Origin: Bacillus sp. SA1-12
GTDB taxonomy: Bacteria > Bacillota > Bacilli > Bacillales > Bacillaceae
DNA length: 64,000 nucleotides
Reading direction: 5' to 3'
Assembly (NCBI RefSeq): GCF_000981385.1
Contig: NZ_LATZ01000131.1
Span: 124,001 to 188,000, forward strand
Shown here: positions 43,714 through 52,240 of the stretch, one piece after another
Layout: every line of letters begins with the position of its first letter
How positions within the stretch are numbered: position 1 is the first letter of the stretch
The notes under the pieces: generated by a model
Database searches by the model: none
What the model was told of the DNA's origin: nothing
Seen by the model: the letters and a program-made list of their open reading frames with translations, nothing else
Made by a program: the position numbers and the translations under genes

Positions 43714-43877
43714 TTACTCACCCCGTACTATTTTTTTTACTTTTACCTTTTATCAAGAATCCTATTCAAATAATAATTGCATGTCATTTCCATCTTTCTT
43801 TTATAAAGAATAAGAATATTCCTCGTCAAATCAGTTATCTTAAAAATAAACATAACCAATGAAATGGAGCTGATAAC

Positions 43878-44102
43878 GTGGATAGAAGAGACCAGCATTC
43901 CCAAGTAACTCCACATCCTGACGGAGAAAAAGAGTCAATCATTAACGATCCATTAGCTTCTGCCGGGTCAAAGATCGGGATCGAAATGAATGCAGATCCT
44001 GAATTCACTCAAGAGAAGAATCCGTTTCATTATCAATTCAAACCAGATCCTTCAATGGCACAATTCGAGAGGCTAATGAGAGGAAATAAGATTGAAGAAT
44101 AA
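43878..44102 (+). CDS. 74-residue hydrophilic protein, unknown
   Basis: The frame starts at a GTG (MDRRDQHSQVTPHPDGEKES) with GGAGC seven bases upstream. The protein is polar, Asp/Glu/Pro-rich and probably unfolded alone. It is followed after 14 bp by a second small gene, so the two likely form an operon. I do not recognise a family; a spore or stress role would be a guess. Confidence 0.6.
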   Translation: MDRRDQHSQVTPHPDGEKESIINDPLASAGSKIGIEMNADPEFTQEKNPFHYQFKPDPSMAQFERLMRGNKIEE

Positions 44103-44116
44103 GGAAGGTGACCACA

Positions 44117-44251
44117 ATGTCTGATTGGAATGAACAAGCAGCACCTAATAACAACCTGCCTGCTAAAAGTATCCGCTCTTCCAAAATGCGCTTGAACAGG
44201 GAAAGTAGATATAAAAAGAAAATGAATAATCGTCCGAATGATATTTTTTAA
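44117..44251 (+). CDS. 44-residue basic protein, unknown
   Basis: MSDWNEQAAPNNNLPAKSIR begins this short frame, which continues with many Arg/Lys residues and ends NNRPNDIF. AAGGAAGGTGACC gives a good ribosome binding site. It lies 14 bp after the 74-residue gene. The Arg/Lys-rich centre could bind nucleic acid or acidic partners such as the upstream protein; this is inference. Confidence 0.6.
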   Translation: MSDWNEQAAPNNNLPAKSIRSSKMRLNRESRYKKKMNNRPNDIF

Positions 44252-44279
44252 GTCAGAGTCTTTTTTAGGAGAATGTTTT

Positions 44280-44398
44280 TATCAGGAAGTGGCTGATTAA
44301 ATTTAGAGATCACGACATAATTAATTTTTCGCCGATATATTTGAAAAATAGCTGATTAAGTCGAAAAATCGCCAATAACCACTTCCACCCTCTTCACT
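44280..44398. repeat. A/T-rich 20 bp-period repeat inside an inverted repeat
   Basis: GGAAGTGGCTGATT near 44285 and AATAACCACTTCC near 44375 form an inverted pair. Between them TTTTTCGCCGATATATTTG, AAAAATAGCTGATTAAGTCG and AAAAATCGCCAATAA repeat at about 19-21 bp. No gene is present. Confidence 0.55.
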
Positions 44399-44411
44399 TA
44401 CGCTGGAACAT

Positions 44412-44461
44412 AAAATAAAAAAATAGACTGGCACTCTCTCGTTTAAAAATTGCGCCAGTCT
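44412..44461 (-). terminator. Terminator of the histidine kinase gene
   Basis: AGACTGGC (44425-44432)/GCCAGTCT (44454-44461). The minus strand continues ATTTTTTTATTTTATG. Confidence 0.82.
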
Positions 44462-44475
44462 CCTTTCTATTTGTA

Positions 44476-45651
44476 TTAAATCGGTAGAATAATTTCAATT
44501 TCCGTCCCTTTTCCTTTTTCACTTGTTATTTTCATTTTCCCTTTATGATTTTCAATAATATTATAGCTAATCATTAATCCTAATCCTGTTCCATTTTCCT
44601 TTGTCGAGTAAAATCGCTTACCTAATTGTTCCAATTCTTCTTTTGAAATGCCTTTTCCCTCATCAATAAAAGTAAGCTGTACGTATCCTTTTACCTTTTT
44701 TATTTTGATTACCATCTTCCCTTCCTTTTCCATTGCTTCAATCCCATTTTTTAGAAGGTTGATAAACACTTGCTTTAGTTTATTTTCCTCACAATTAATG
44801 TTTAACTCATTTACTTCGTTATCTGCTTCTATCATAATTTCAATATTAAATAAAATGGCTTGGGTACCTAAGATTGTGACAACTGTTTTAATTAAGGATA
44901 AAAGATGAATAGGGCGAAAAACCATTTCCTTTGGCTTTGATAAAAGCAGAAGCTCCCCTACGATTAAGTTAATTCGATTGATTTCAGAAAGCATAATCGA
45001 ATTATACACTTCTCGATTTTTTTCACTGTTTGAAGACAATTGTAAAAAACCTTTCAAGCTTGTTAATGGATTTCTAATTTCATGGGCGATACCTGCAGCC
45101 AGTTCACCTATTACAGAGAGCTGCTCGGAATGCTGAAGTTTTTTTTCATTTTCTATCAGCCCACTTATATCCGTAATAACATAACATTTCTTCTTATCAG
45201 TTTGAGAGGTTCCTATGCTGCTGCAGAACAGCTCTACATCCAGTGTGAGCCCGTTTTCCCTTGTTAATTTCCCTCTAAAATTGAATGGAACTTGGCCATT
45301 TCCATGATATGTGATAAACTCAAAGACTGATTTTCCAATCACCTCTTGCTTATCGACTTTACCTATTACTTGAACAGCTGACATATTTAACTCTTGGATC
45401 CTCTCTCCTACAGTTATCATGACAGGAAGAGGAATTTCCTCAATCGATAGATCTTGGTTCTTTTTAGCTTGATCAGCCTTTTTACTATTTTTCAATAACA
45501 GTAACATCTGCAAAATCATGATGATGACGATAAACATGATGAAAAAGTCATGTAGCTCAATGAGAATACTGAGTATTCCTATGAGTCCAAGTAAGAAACC
45601 TGCCATAATGGTTAGCATGTCTCTACGCTGGAGTAAATTTCTAAACTTCAT
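44476..45651 (-). CDS. Orphan PAS-containing sensor histidine kinase
   Basis: This 391-residue kinase has two N-terminal membrane helices (about 12-32 and 36-53) with almost no external loop, a PAS-like domain (about 70-165), and a dimerisation helix with GIAHEIRNPLTSLKGF (His190). The ATPase has an N box (INLLKNGIEAM), DEGKGIS and GTGLGL. The H box resembles sporulation kinases KinA-E. No response regulator gene is nearby. The start at 45651 is chosen for GGGAGG six bases upstream; a longer in-frame start overlaps the preceding terminator's tail. Two MpsC-type genes lie directly upstream. Confidence 0.87.
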   Translation of the reverse strand: MKFRNLLQRRDMLTIMAGFLLGLIGILSILIELHDFFIMFIVIIMILQMLLLLKNSKKADQAKKNQDLSIEEIPLPVMITVGERIQELNMSAVQVIGKVDKQEVIGKSVFEFITYHGNGQVPFNFRGKLTRENGLTLDVELFCSSIGTSQTDKKKCYVITDISGLIENEKKLQHSEQLSVIGELAAGIAHEIRNPLTSLKGFLQLSSNSEKNREVYNSIMLSEINRINLIVGELLLLSKPKEMVFRPIHLLSLIKTVVTILGTQAILFNIEIMIEADNEVNELNINCEENKLKQVFINLLKNGIEAMEKEGKMVIKIKKVKGYVQLTFIDEGKGISKEELEQLGKRFYSTKENGTGLGLMISYNIIENHKGKMKITSEKGKGTEIEIILPI

Positions 45652-45707
45652 CCAATACCTCCCTAATACTAATTCCTTTTCTTCTGAAGCCTTTTTCATT
45701 CAATATA

Positions 45708-45745
45708 AAAAATGGCCTAACCTCTCATGTAAGAGAAGTTAGGCC
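45708..45745 (-). terminator. GGCCTAAC-type terminator after the second MpsC-like gene
   Basis: GGCCTAACCTCTC (45714-45726) pairs with GAGAAGTTAGGCC (45733-45745); the minus strand then reads ATTTTTTATATTG. A nearly identical hairpin lies at 47691-47717. Confidence 0.82.
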
Positions 45746-45787
45746 ATACGTGACTTTCATCATCTAAAAAATGATTTTCCACTGCAT

Positions 45788-46474
45788 TTACCTATTATCT
45801 ATTATGAATGCCATTAAAGATCTATCATCCTTTAAATTCCAATCAATAAAAATTTCCTTGATGTTTATGTTAAACAATTCCTCGAATTTGCCTTCATTAT
45901 AAAAATACCTTTTCTCAAGCTCATCTTTTGTCATTCTGAGCTCTTGAATGAAGCCTTTCATTATGAGAGCACGTTCAATTGGGATGAGGATACCTTTCCT
46001 CTCAACAAGGAATATTTGACTTGATAACGGATAAAGTTCTATGTGTTCTGGAACTTTTTGAACGAGTGAGCTAACACGTGAAACCTCAGCTTTAATTCCG
46101 TTAGCATCCAGCTGAATCACCTCATTCATGTCAACGACTGGATTGTTTAAAGTAAACATCAGAAGTCCTGAATTCGTTGAAAGATTCCAATCATGGTAGC
46201 AGCCTTCGATTTCAGCTTCCAGGGTTACTTGAATGACACCTTTTAGCTCTTCCAGTACCGAGGAAATAATGGTTGTTCTCGTCAAGTCAATTAAATTGTT
46301 TTGCCCTTTGCTTAAAAGAACCTCTTCCATAGGAGATAGAAAACCTCTGATAACAATCACCAGATGCCATTTATTCGCTATGGACTGACAAGATTGTGGC
46401 CCTCTTCCGAACTTTTTTCTTAATAATTTACTTGTATACCCGCTAATATAATTTAATTGCTCCTGTATTGGCAT
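45788..46474 (-). CDS. Tandem MpsC/DUF2294 domain protein, copy 2
   Basis: This protein of about 228 residues has two repeats of a roughly 110-residue alpha/beta domain. Each repeat ends in a DWN(L) strand: CYHDWNLSTNSGLLMF in the first half and IFIDWNLKDDRSLMAF at the C-terminus. FGRGPQSC and GFLSPMEEVLL are the usual first-half landmarks of DUF2294, the domain of MpsC from the Na+-translocating MpsABC system. No MpsA/B membrane partners are nearby. It is paralogous to the gene at 46765. The start is uncertain; the ATG at 46474 has only a weak site. Confidence 0.75.
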   Translation of the reverse strand: MPIQEQLNYISGYTSKLLRKKFGRGPQSCQSIANKWHLVIVIRGFLSPMEEVLLSKGQNNLIDLTRTTIISSVLEELKGVIQVTLEAEIEGCYHDWNLSTNSGLLMFTLNNPVVDMNEVIQLDANGIKAEVSRVSSLVQKVPEHIELYPLSSQIFLVERKGILIPIERALIMKGFIQELRMTKDELEKRYFYNEGKFEELFNINIKEIFIDWNLKDDRSLMAFIIDNR

Positions 46475-46712
46475 CGAAACACTTCTTTCAATACGGAACC
46501 GAATAATCAATGCCTATAAAGCATCAACCAAGTATATGGTATCATAGGAACAGATTTACAGTAAAGCAATCTTACTCCTATTCTGACTAAAGTTGATTTT
46601 TCGGTCTCCTTTTTAAAATGGTTAAACATTCAATTCAAGCTTTTTTAGTATGTCTTGTTTTGGAATAGTTTATAATCATCTGAAAAAGGAGACTTATTTA
46701 AGTTTGGTCAGA

Positions 46713-46747
46713 GAAAAAAGCCAAGCTTCATACAGTGCATTGCTTGG
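46713..46747 (-). terminator. Terminator of the first MpsC-like gene
   Basis: CCAAGC (46721-46726)/GCTTGG (46742-46747), then CTTTTTTCTC on the minus strand. Confidence 0.75.
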
Positions 46748-46764
46748 ACTTAAATTATTTTTAT

Positions 46765-47445
46765 TTACATAAGAACAAGGGTACATCTGTCATGCTCAAA
46801 ATCAAAAATGACAAAAATATCTTTAATGGCTGTATCGAGTCTACTTTCAATCAAACGTTTATTTTGCCCGTATGTATGCTTTATTTCCATCGTCCACTCA
46901 AATAATAGTTCATCATAGCCTTTCCTATATAAAATTTGTTCGATTTGGGACATGAACCCTGTATATTCAATGTTCACAATAGATGATGACGATTTAGTCA
47001 TGCTTATTTTTTCAGGAATCTTATGGATTTCAGCGCATATTTTTTGAATTGTATGTGAAACACTGTCTTTATTGGAGGATAACCCTGTTATGGTAAAAGC
47101 ATTAGCCGCTTCGAGTATAATTAAGCCGGTATTATCGTTAAAATTCCAATCATGATAAATGCGATGATAGCTAATGCCTAATACATTATGTATTTCTTCT
47201 TTTATTTCAGTAAAAATCGTTTCTAAGATTACTGACCTTGCCTTGTTTACTAAATACGTTTTTTCATTTCTTATTAATACCTCCTCTGCTGGAGTCATAA
47301 ATTGTTTAATATAAATAAACATTTTATCTTCACTAATTGATGTATAACATGTTGCTGGTCCTTTGCCAAAATTTCTTTTCAAAACCTTACTAATATAGCT
47401 ATTTATATACGTTAAATCTTCATGATTATCTCTCGTTTTGATCAT
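46765..47445 (-). CDS. Tandem MpsC/DUF2294 domain protein, copy 1
   Basis: This 226-residue cytoplasmic protein with two DUF2294 repeats parallels the next gene. FGKGPATCYTSI, QFMTPAEEVLI and IYHDWNFNDNTGLIIL mark repeat 1; GFMSQIEQILYRKGY and IFVIFDFEHDRCTLVL mark repeat 2, where DWN has changed to DFE. Single-domain members are linked to membrane potential generation with MpsA/B; the role of double-domain members is unknown. GGGGGG precedes the ATG by about 12 bp. It has its own terminator. Confidence 0.77.
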   Translation of the reverse strand: MIKTRDNHEDLTYINSYISKVLKRNFGKGPATCYTSISEDKMFIYIKQFMTPAEEVLIRNEKTYLVNKARSVILETIFTEIKEEIHNVLGISYHRIYHDWNFNDNTGLIILEAANAFTITGLSSNKDSVSHTIQKICAEIHKIPEKISMTKSSSSIVNIEYTGFMSQIEQILYRKGYDELLFEWTMEIKHTYGQNKRLIESRLDTAIKDIFVIFDFEHDRCTLVLM

Positions 47446-47578
47446 ACTTTATAACTTCCCCCCCAATCCATTCACGACAAGAACATTAGAAAAACTTGGC
47501 TTGTCGCCAAGTCTTAATGGCGAAAGCCTTAATTTGCTTATAGTATCATTCATAAATTTTTTATACTTTCTGAAAGTA

Positions 47579-47640
47579 TAAGAAAAGCGCAGGCGCTTTG
47601 ACAGCCTAGGATAAACAAAAACTATGTTAAAAATTTATCC
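47579..47640 (+). repeat. Dispersed repeat family 1, copy e (left end only)
   Basis: ATAAGAAAAGCGCAGGCGCT then TTGACAGCCTAGGATAAAC matches the left end of family 1; AGGATAAA pairs with TTTATCCT at 47634. The right end is missing. Confidence 0.55.
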
Positions 47641-47684
47641 TTTCTACCTTATTAAAAAGCTAATCCAAACTTCTAACAAAAGAC

Positions 47685-47717
47685 AAAAATGGCCTAACCT
47701 CAAGATGAAGTTAGGCC
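47685..47717 (-). terminator. GGCCTAAC-type terminator downstream of the sucrose locus
   Basis: GGCCTAACCT (47691-47700) and AAGTTAGGCC (47708-47717) form the stem. The minus strand continues ATTTTTGTCTTTTG. It lies 264 bp past the fructokinase stop. Confidence 0.75.
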
Positions 47718-47980
47718 ACGGAAAGACTTATTTTTAGTAATTCTTCCATTTACCAAAGTAATAATTAATTTTAATAATTAGATGTATTGAAAGTAAGTAA
47801 TTAAATAAGTGAAATACAAAAGAATAATTAATGACAGCTAGACATTAATCGACATTATTCTATCATATCCTGTTATTTAAAACAATTATCATTTATTGAA
47901 ATTATTATCGGGTAATCAAATGTTCTAAAGCCTAATATTTTTTATTACCCTTTTACCCCTTTTCCTATCAAATAAAACAC
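47718..47980 (-). other. Region between fructokinase stop and terminator; possible 3' RNA
   Basis: No frame with a ribosome binding site exists here. On the minus strand TTGTTT and TAGAAT stand 17 bp apart near 47850-47880, so an RNA of about 170 nt ending at 47690 is possible. Otherwise it is an unusually long 3' untranslated end of the fructokinase transcript. Confidence 0.3.
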
Positions 47981-48964
47981 CTATTTATTGATCACTTGCT
48001 CCAAAATCAATTCATGAATACTTTCCTTCGTCGGTAATGCAGAAATGGCCCCTTTCCCTGTTGTTGTTAAAGCGCCGCTTGCATTTGCATAGGATAAGAT
48101 ATCTTGATGTTCCTCCTTCAAGATGTTGATTAATTGAGGCAAAGTAGCTTTCTTTTCTAAAAGCTTATATAAGAAGCCGCCGATAAATGCATCACCAGCA
48201 CCTGTCGTATCTTGAACAGTTACTTGGTAGCCTGCTGAACAGTAGCACTCTCCGCCAACATACAGATCAGCACCCTCAGCACCTCTCGTAAAAATCACAG
48301 CTTTTACATCGCCCACAAATAAAGAGTTGATCGCTTCCTTTTCATCTGAAATTCCCGTAATAAATTCTAATTCCTCATCAGAAATTTTCACAAGATGTGC
48401 CTCAGGTAAAAATTGAAGAATGGTTTGTCGGCACTCTTGAGGGTTGGGCCATAATGGCAGACGTACATTAGGATCAAAGCTAATGATTGCACCTTTTTCC
48501 TTAGCCGAACGGATTGCTTTCACATGTGCTTGCTTCATGGGACTTTCTACAAGATCAACCGAACAAAAATGAAGAATATCCCCTTCTCCAAACCAGTTCT
48601 CATCAATCTCTGCTTCATTTAACAGCAGATCTGCAGAAGGATTTCGATAAAAAGAAAAATCTCGTTCCCCATCTTCTTTTAAAGATACAAAAGCCAATGC
48701 TGTATTTGCTTCATCTGTTCTTAATACCCGATCTGTATTCACACCTACCTCGTTTAGTGTTTCAACGAGAAAATCACCAAATGCATCTGTACCAAGCTTC
48801 GTAATCATAGATGCCCTCGCTCCTGCCTTTGCAACCGCTGCTGCAACGTTAGCAGGTGCTCCTCCTGGTGCTTTTTCAAATGAAACAACATCCTTTAACG
48901 CTTTTCCCTTTTGCTCTGGAATAAAGTCAATTAACACTTCACCAATCGAAAATAATTCTGCCAT
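47981..48964 (-). CDS. scrK: Fructokinase (PfkB/ribokinase family)
   Basis: This protein of about 327 residues belongs to the PfkB family. GGAPANVAAAVAKAG (about 33-47) is the first signature, and DTTGAGDAFIGGFL (about 253-266) holds the catalytic Asp and anion hole. In this locus it phosphorylates fructose released from sucrose-6-phosphate. The ATG at 48964 is preferred; GGAG lies 7 bases upstream, whereas the ATG two codons earlier abuts it. It is last in the sucrose operon, 18 bp after the hydrolase gene. Confidence 0.9.
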   Translation of the reverse strand: MAELFSIGEVLIDFIPEQKGKALKDVVSFEKAPGGAPANVAAAVAKAGARASMITKLGTDAFGDFLVETLNEVGVNTDRVLRTDEANTALAFVSLKEDGERDFSFYRNPSADLLLNEAEIDENWFGEGDILHFCSVDLVESPMKQAHVKAIRSAKEKGAIISFDPNVRLPLWPNPQECRQTILQFLPEAHLVKISDEELEFITGISDEKEAINSLFVGDVKAVIFTRGAEGADLYVGGECYCSAGYQVTVQDTTGAGDAFIGGFLYKLLEKKATLPQLINILKEEHQDILSYANASGALTTTGKGAISALPTKESIHELILEQVINK

Positions 48965-48982
48965 ATCCATTCTCCTCTTCTT

Positions 48983-50446
48983 TTATATCTCCCATTTCTC
49001 CGCGATCAAGCTTACACTGCCTTCATTCGCAAAAAAGCGAATTTCATCGCTTGTTTGTTTAGGGAAAATTCTGCTTGTGAAAACCTCCTCACCATCATTT
49101 ACAAAAATTTCAACAGAGGATGTATCAACAAATAAGTGAAACTTGATATTTCCATCTCTTACTGAGCATTGCCTTTTCGTTCCAAATGACTCCCCGGCAG
49201 GTTGTCCAGACATACTTCTGTCTAACACAATTTTTCTCTGCCTTTTATCATACTTAACGATCGTTTTTTCATCATCTTTTGCACGGAACTCGATCCCCAA
49301 TTCTTCTGAGCTGTTTTCGGCAAACTCACAAATCAGCTCAAAAGAAACTCCATTAAAAACATGAAGGGTTTCATTGGAAATTGGTCCTTTCCATACACTC
49401 TTATTCTTCCGTAGTGCTGCAAGTTCCTGCACAGGCTGCTGTATTAGTTTGCCGTTTTCGACCTTTAACTCTCTTGGCAAGGTTAAGCAATGTGCCCAAT
49501 CATGCTTATCTGTTGGATATTCAAGCTCAGGAAGACCCATCCAGCCTACTAAAAGCCGACGTCCGTCATTCGCTAAGGTTGTTTGTGGTGCATAAAAATC
49601 AAAGCCACGATCAAGCTCATTGAAATGACCGTGAGAGAAAGACAGAGTATCTGGATCCAGTTTTTGTCCAATTAAGTAACCAGATTGATAGATATTTTGA
49701 TAGTAATCCCCTTCAGGCTCAAGTCCTTGCGGTGAAAAAACAAACACACCATGACCATCTAATTCAAAGTAATCAGGACATTCCCACATATATCCGAACT
49801 GAGGTAAATTTGTTTTCATTTCACCAAGAAATGTCCAGTCTGTTAGATTCATAGACTTATATAATACGGCACAGCCTGTCTTATTTTCCCTTTGAGCGCC
49901 AATTACGGCGTAAAAAGCATCACCTGATTTCCATAGCTTCGGGTCTCTGAAATGGTCTGTATAACCAGTTGGGACATCAGCTATAACAGGTTCCTTTGGC
50001 TTGATCATTTCACCATTCTTATTCATCACAGCCATTACCTGATAGGGATGGCGTTCCCATTGCTCATTTCGGGTATTTCCTGTATACATTAAATATAACT
50101 GATCATGATGGACAATGGCACTGCCAGAATAAGCTCCATGACTGTCATATTCATGATCAGGCTTAATTGCAATCCCTGCATTCTCCCAATGAACCAAGTC
50201 CTTTGATTTTGTATGATACCAATATTTTAAACCATGAACAGGTCCAAGTGGAAACCATTGATAAAACAAATGATATTCACCGTTAAAATAAGAAAATCCA
50301 TTTGGATCATTTAATAGGCCGGTTGGCGGTTGAATATGGTAGCTTTGCCTCCACTGACAGCTATTCACATTGTTTTTGATTGTTTCCAGCATTTCTGTAC
50401 TTACATCTTCGAGTCGGCGATACCTCATCTCTTTCGTCCATTCCAT
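48983..50446 (-). CDS. sacA: Sucrose-6-phosphate hydrolase (GH32)
   Basis: This 487-residue cytoplasmic glycoside hydrolase of family 32 shows LLNDPNG (about 44-50) with the nucleophile Asp, FRDPKLW (about 165-171) with the transition-state Asp, and MWECPDYF (about 220-227) with the acid/base Glu. A C-terminal beta sandwich follows. It splits sucrose-6-phosphate made by the PTS into glucose-6-phosphate and fructose. AAGGAG lies about 10 bp upstream of the ATG. It stands 235 bp after the PTS gene. Confidence 0.94.
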   Translation of the reverse strand: MEWTKEMRYRRLEDVSTEMLETIKNNVNSCQWRQSYHIQPPTGLLNDPNGFSYFNGEYHLFYQWFPLGPVHGLKYWYHTKSKDLVHWENAGIAIKPDHEYDSHGAYSGSAIVHHDQLYLMYTGNTRNEQWERHPYQVMAVMNKNGEMIKPKEPVIADVPTGYTDHFRDPKLWKSGDAFYAVIGAQRENKTGCAVLYKSMNLTDWTFLGEMKTNLPQFGYMWECPDYFELDGHGVFVFSPQGLEPEGDYYQNIYQSGYLIGQKLDPDTLSFSHGHFNELDRGFDFYAPQTTLANDGRRLLVGWMGLPELEYPTDKHDWAHCLTLPRELKVENGKLIQQPVQELAALRKNKSVWKGPISNETLHVFNGVSFELICEFAENSSEELGIEFRAKDDEKTIVKYDKRQRKIVLDRSMSGQPAGESFGTKRQCSVRDGNIKFHLFVDTSSVEIFVNDGEEVFTSRIFPKQTSDEIRFFANEGSVSLIAEKWEI

Positions 50447-50484
50447 GATAAATCGTTCTCCTTAACATTTACATATTTGTCTCT

Positions 50485-50545
50485 TTATGAAGCGAGACTT
50501 CTTTAGTAGCGGCTTTCTCTATCTCTTACCGGTAGTTATACTAAG
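50485..50545 (+). repeat. Possible diverged family 2 fragment
   Basis: GAAGCGAGACTTCTTTAGTA followed by ACCGGTAGTTATACTAAGAC partly resembles the family 2 order (AGTGAGACTTC ... ACGGGCAGTT). Similarity is limited, so this is tentative. The rest of 50447-50681 shows no gene. Confidence 0.3.
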
Positions 50546-50681
50546 ACTTACTACATTTAAACCGTCATAACCTAATATCCTGTCAGATCTTTTACGTGAG
50601 GTATCCCCACTTCTCTCCCCGAATTCTCCTAAAAAATAGGAAAAAGTAAGAGAGGAGAATCACAATGATTCCCCCATCTTA

Positions 50682-52106
50682 CTAGGCCTGTTTTGTTGCT
50701 GCCCTTTTTCCTAAAATGAATGTCGCGATAAACGCAACCGCACAAGAAATGAGCATGCCTATCACATAAATAGTAATGGATCCTGGTTTAATTGAGATAA
50801 TACCAGGAAGACCTGCTGCACCTAATGCAATTGCCTTAACATGAAACAGTGCCAGAAAGCCTGATGCTACCGCTGCACCAATAATTGCACCGATAAATGG
50901 GTAACGAAGTTTTAAATTAACACCAAACATTGCCGGCTCTGTAATTCCTAATAAGGCAGAAATACCTGCTGCCGATGCTACACCTTTTACCTTTGCATCA
51001 CGGGCAATTAACAGTACAGCAAGTGTTGCTGCCCCTTGTGCAACGTTTGACATGGCAGCAACTGGAAATATGAACGAACCTCCTGTTTTGGCAAGATCGG
51101 CAAGCAATTGTGTTTCAACAGCTATGAAGCTATGATGCATACCAGTTATTACGATCGGTCCATATGCGAAACCGAATATAGCTGCACCAATAAAGCCAGT
51201 TGTATCATATAACCAAATAAGTCCATCAGATAATAGATTTCCTGCCGTTCTGGTAATAGGACCTACAAATGTAAAGGTTAATATCCCAGTAATAAAAATA
51301 GATAAAAGCGGTGTTAATAAGTTATCCAATGATGATGGTGTAATCTTTCTTAAATTTGTTTCTATTTTTGCCAATATGAATGAAGCAACCAGTACAGGCA
51401 AGACCGTGCCTTGATAACCAATTTTTGCGATCTCAAAACCAAAGATATTCCAATATGGTATTTCGCCATTTGTCAGAGCTTCACCATAGCCCCATCCATT
51501 TAATAAATCTGGATGAACCATTAGCATTCCTAATGTTGCTCCTAAATAAGGATTGCCGCCGAATCGTTGTGTTGCGGAAAACCCGATTAAAATAGGTAAA
51601 AAGACAAATGCGGCATTTGCAAACGTATTAATGAGGGCAGCCAAATCCGCCATGCCAGGATTCGCTTCAACTAGTGACATCCCATCAATAAATAAGTCTT
51701 GTGCCGTTAATAGGTTATTAATTCCCATTAATAAACCGCCAGCAACAATTGCCGGGATGATCGGAACAAAAATATCAGAAAGCATTTTTACAAATCGCTG
51801 AAGCGGATTCATTTTCTTTGAACCAGCACTGTTTACCTCTTTTGTTGACATATCCCCTAAGCCTGTCAATGTGGAAAGCTCTTTATAAACATTGTTTACG
51901 ATACCTGATCCTAAAATGATTTGATATTGTCCTCCTGTTGAAAATGTACCCTTTACAATATCCATCTCATCTAATTTCGCTTGATCGACCTTTTCTTCAT
52001 CATGTAAAACGAGCCGCAGTCTTGTTGCACAGTGTGCGGCAGCAGAAACATTCTCTTTCCCGCCGATTGCTTCTAAAATCTCCTTTGAAATTTGCGGATA
52101 ATTCAT
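50682..52106 (-). CDS. sacP: Sucrose-specific PTS EIIBC component
   Basis: This 474-residue PTS permease carries EIIB at the N-terminus with phosphorylation site AAHCATRLRLVL (Cys26) and EIIC with about ten helices (about 105-470), including ITGMHHSFIAVE with the conserved His. There is no EIIA domain, as in B. subtilis SacP, so it borrows EIIA from another system. It imports sucrose as sucrose-6-phosphate. It is first in the operon, directly downstream of three palindromic operators. Confidence 0.93.
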   Translation of the reverse strand: MNYPQISKEILEAIGGKENVSAAAHCATRLRLVLHDEEKVDQAKLDEMDIVKGTFSTGGQYQIILGSGIVNNVYKELSTLTGLGDMSTKEVNSAGSKKMNPLQRFVKMLSDIFVPIIPAIVAGGLLMGINNLLTAQDLFIDGMSLVEANPGMADLAALINTFANAAFVFLPILIGFSATQRFGGNPYLGATLGMLMVHPDLLNGWGYGEALTNGEIPYWNIFGFEIAKIGYQGTVLPVLVASFILAKIETNLRKITPSSLDNLLTPLLSIFITGILTFTFVGPITRTAGNLLSDGLIWLYDTTGFIGAAIFGFAYGPIVITGMHHSFIAVETQLLADLAKTGGSFIFPVAAMSNVAQGAATLAVLLIARDAKVKGVASAAGISALLGITEPAMFGVNLKLRYPFIGAIIGAAVASGFLALFHVKAIALGAAGLPGIISIKPGSITIYVIGMLISCAVAFIATFILGKRAATKQA

Positions 52107-52135
52107 TTGTTATCACCCTTTACAAGTATTTAATC

Positions 52136-52222
52136 GGAACCGGTTCCATCAAGTGTCAAAAAAAATTAATAGGAACCAGTTCCGTTTCGCATTAAAACGA
52201 AAACCGATGTGGAACCGGTTTC
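52136..52222 (-). promoter_or_regulatory. Three operators and promoter of the sucrose operon
   Basis: GGAACCGGTTCC (52136-52147), GGAACCAGTTCC (52172-52183) and GGAACCGGTTTC (52211-52222) are near-perfect palindromes with centres 36 and 39 bp apart. On the minus strand TTGACA lies just upstream of the first, so this operator occupies the promoter spacer. The third, read TGGAACCGGTTTCA, also fits the CcpA cre consensus TGNAANCGNWNNCA. These are most likely sites of the adjacent LacI repressor. Confidence 0.8.
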
Positions 52223-52240
52223 AACTAAATTATATTTTTA

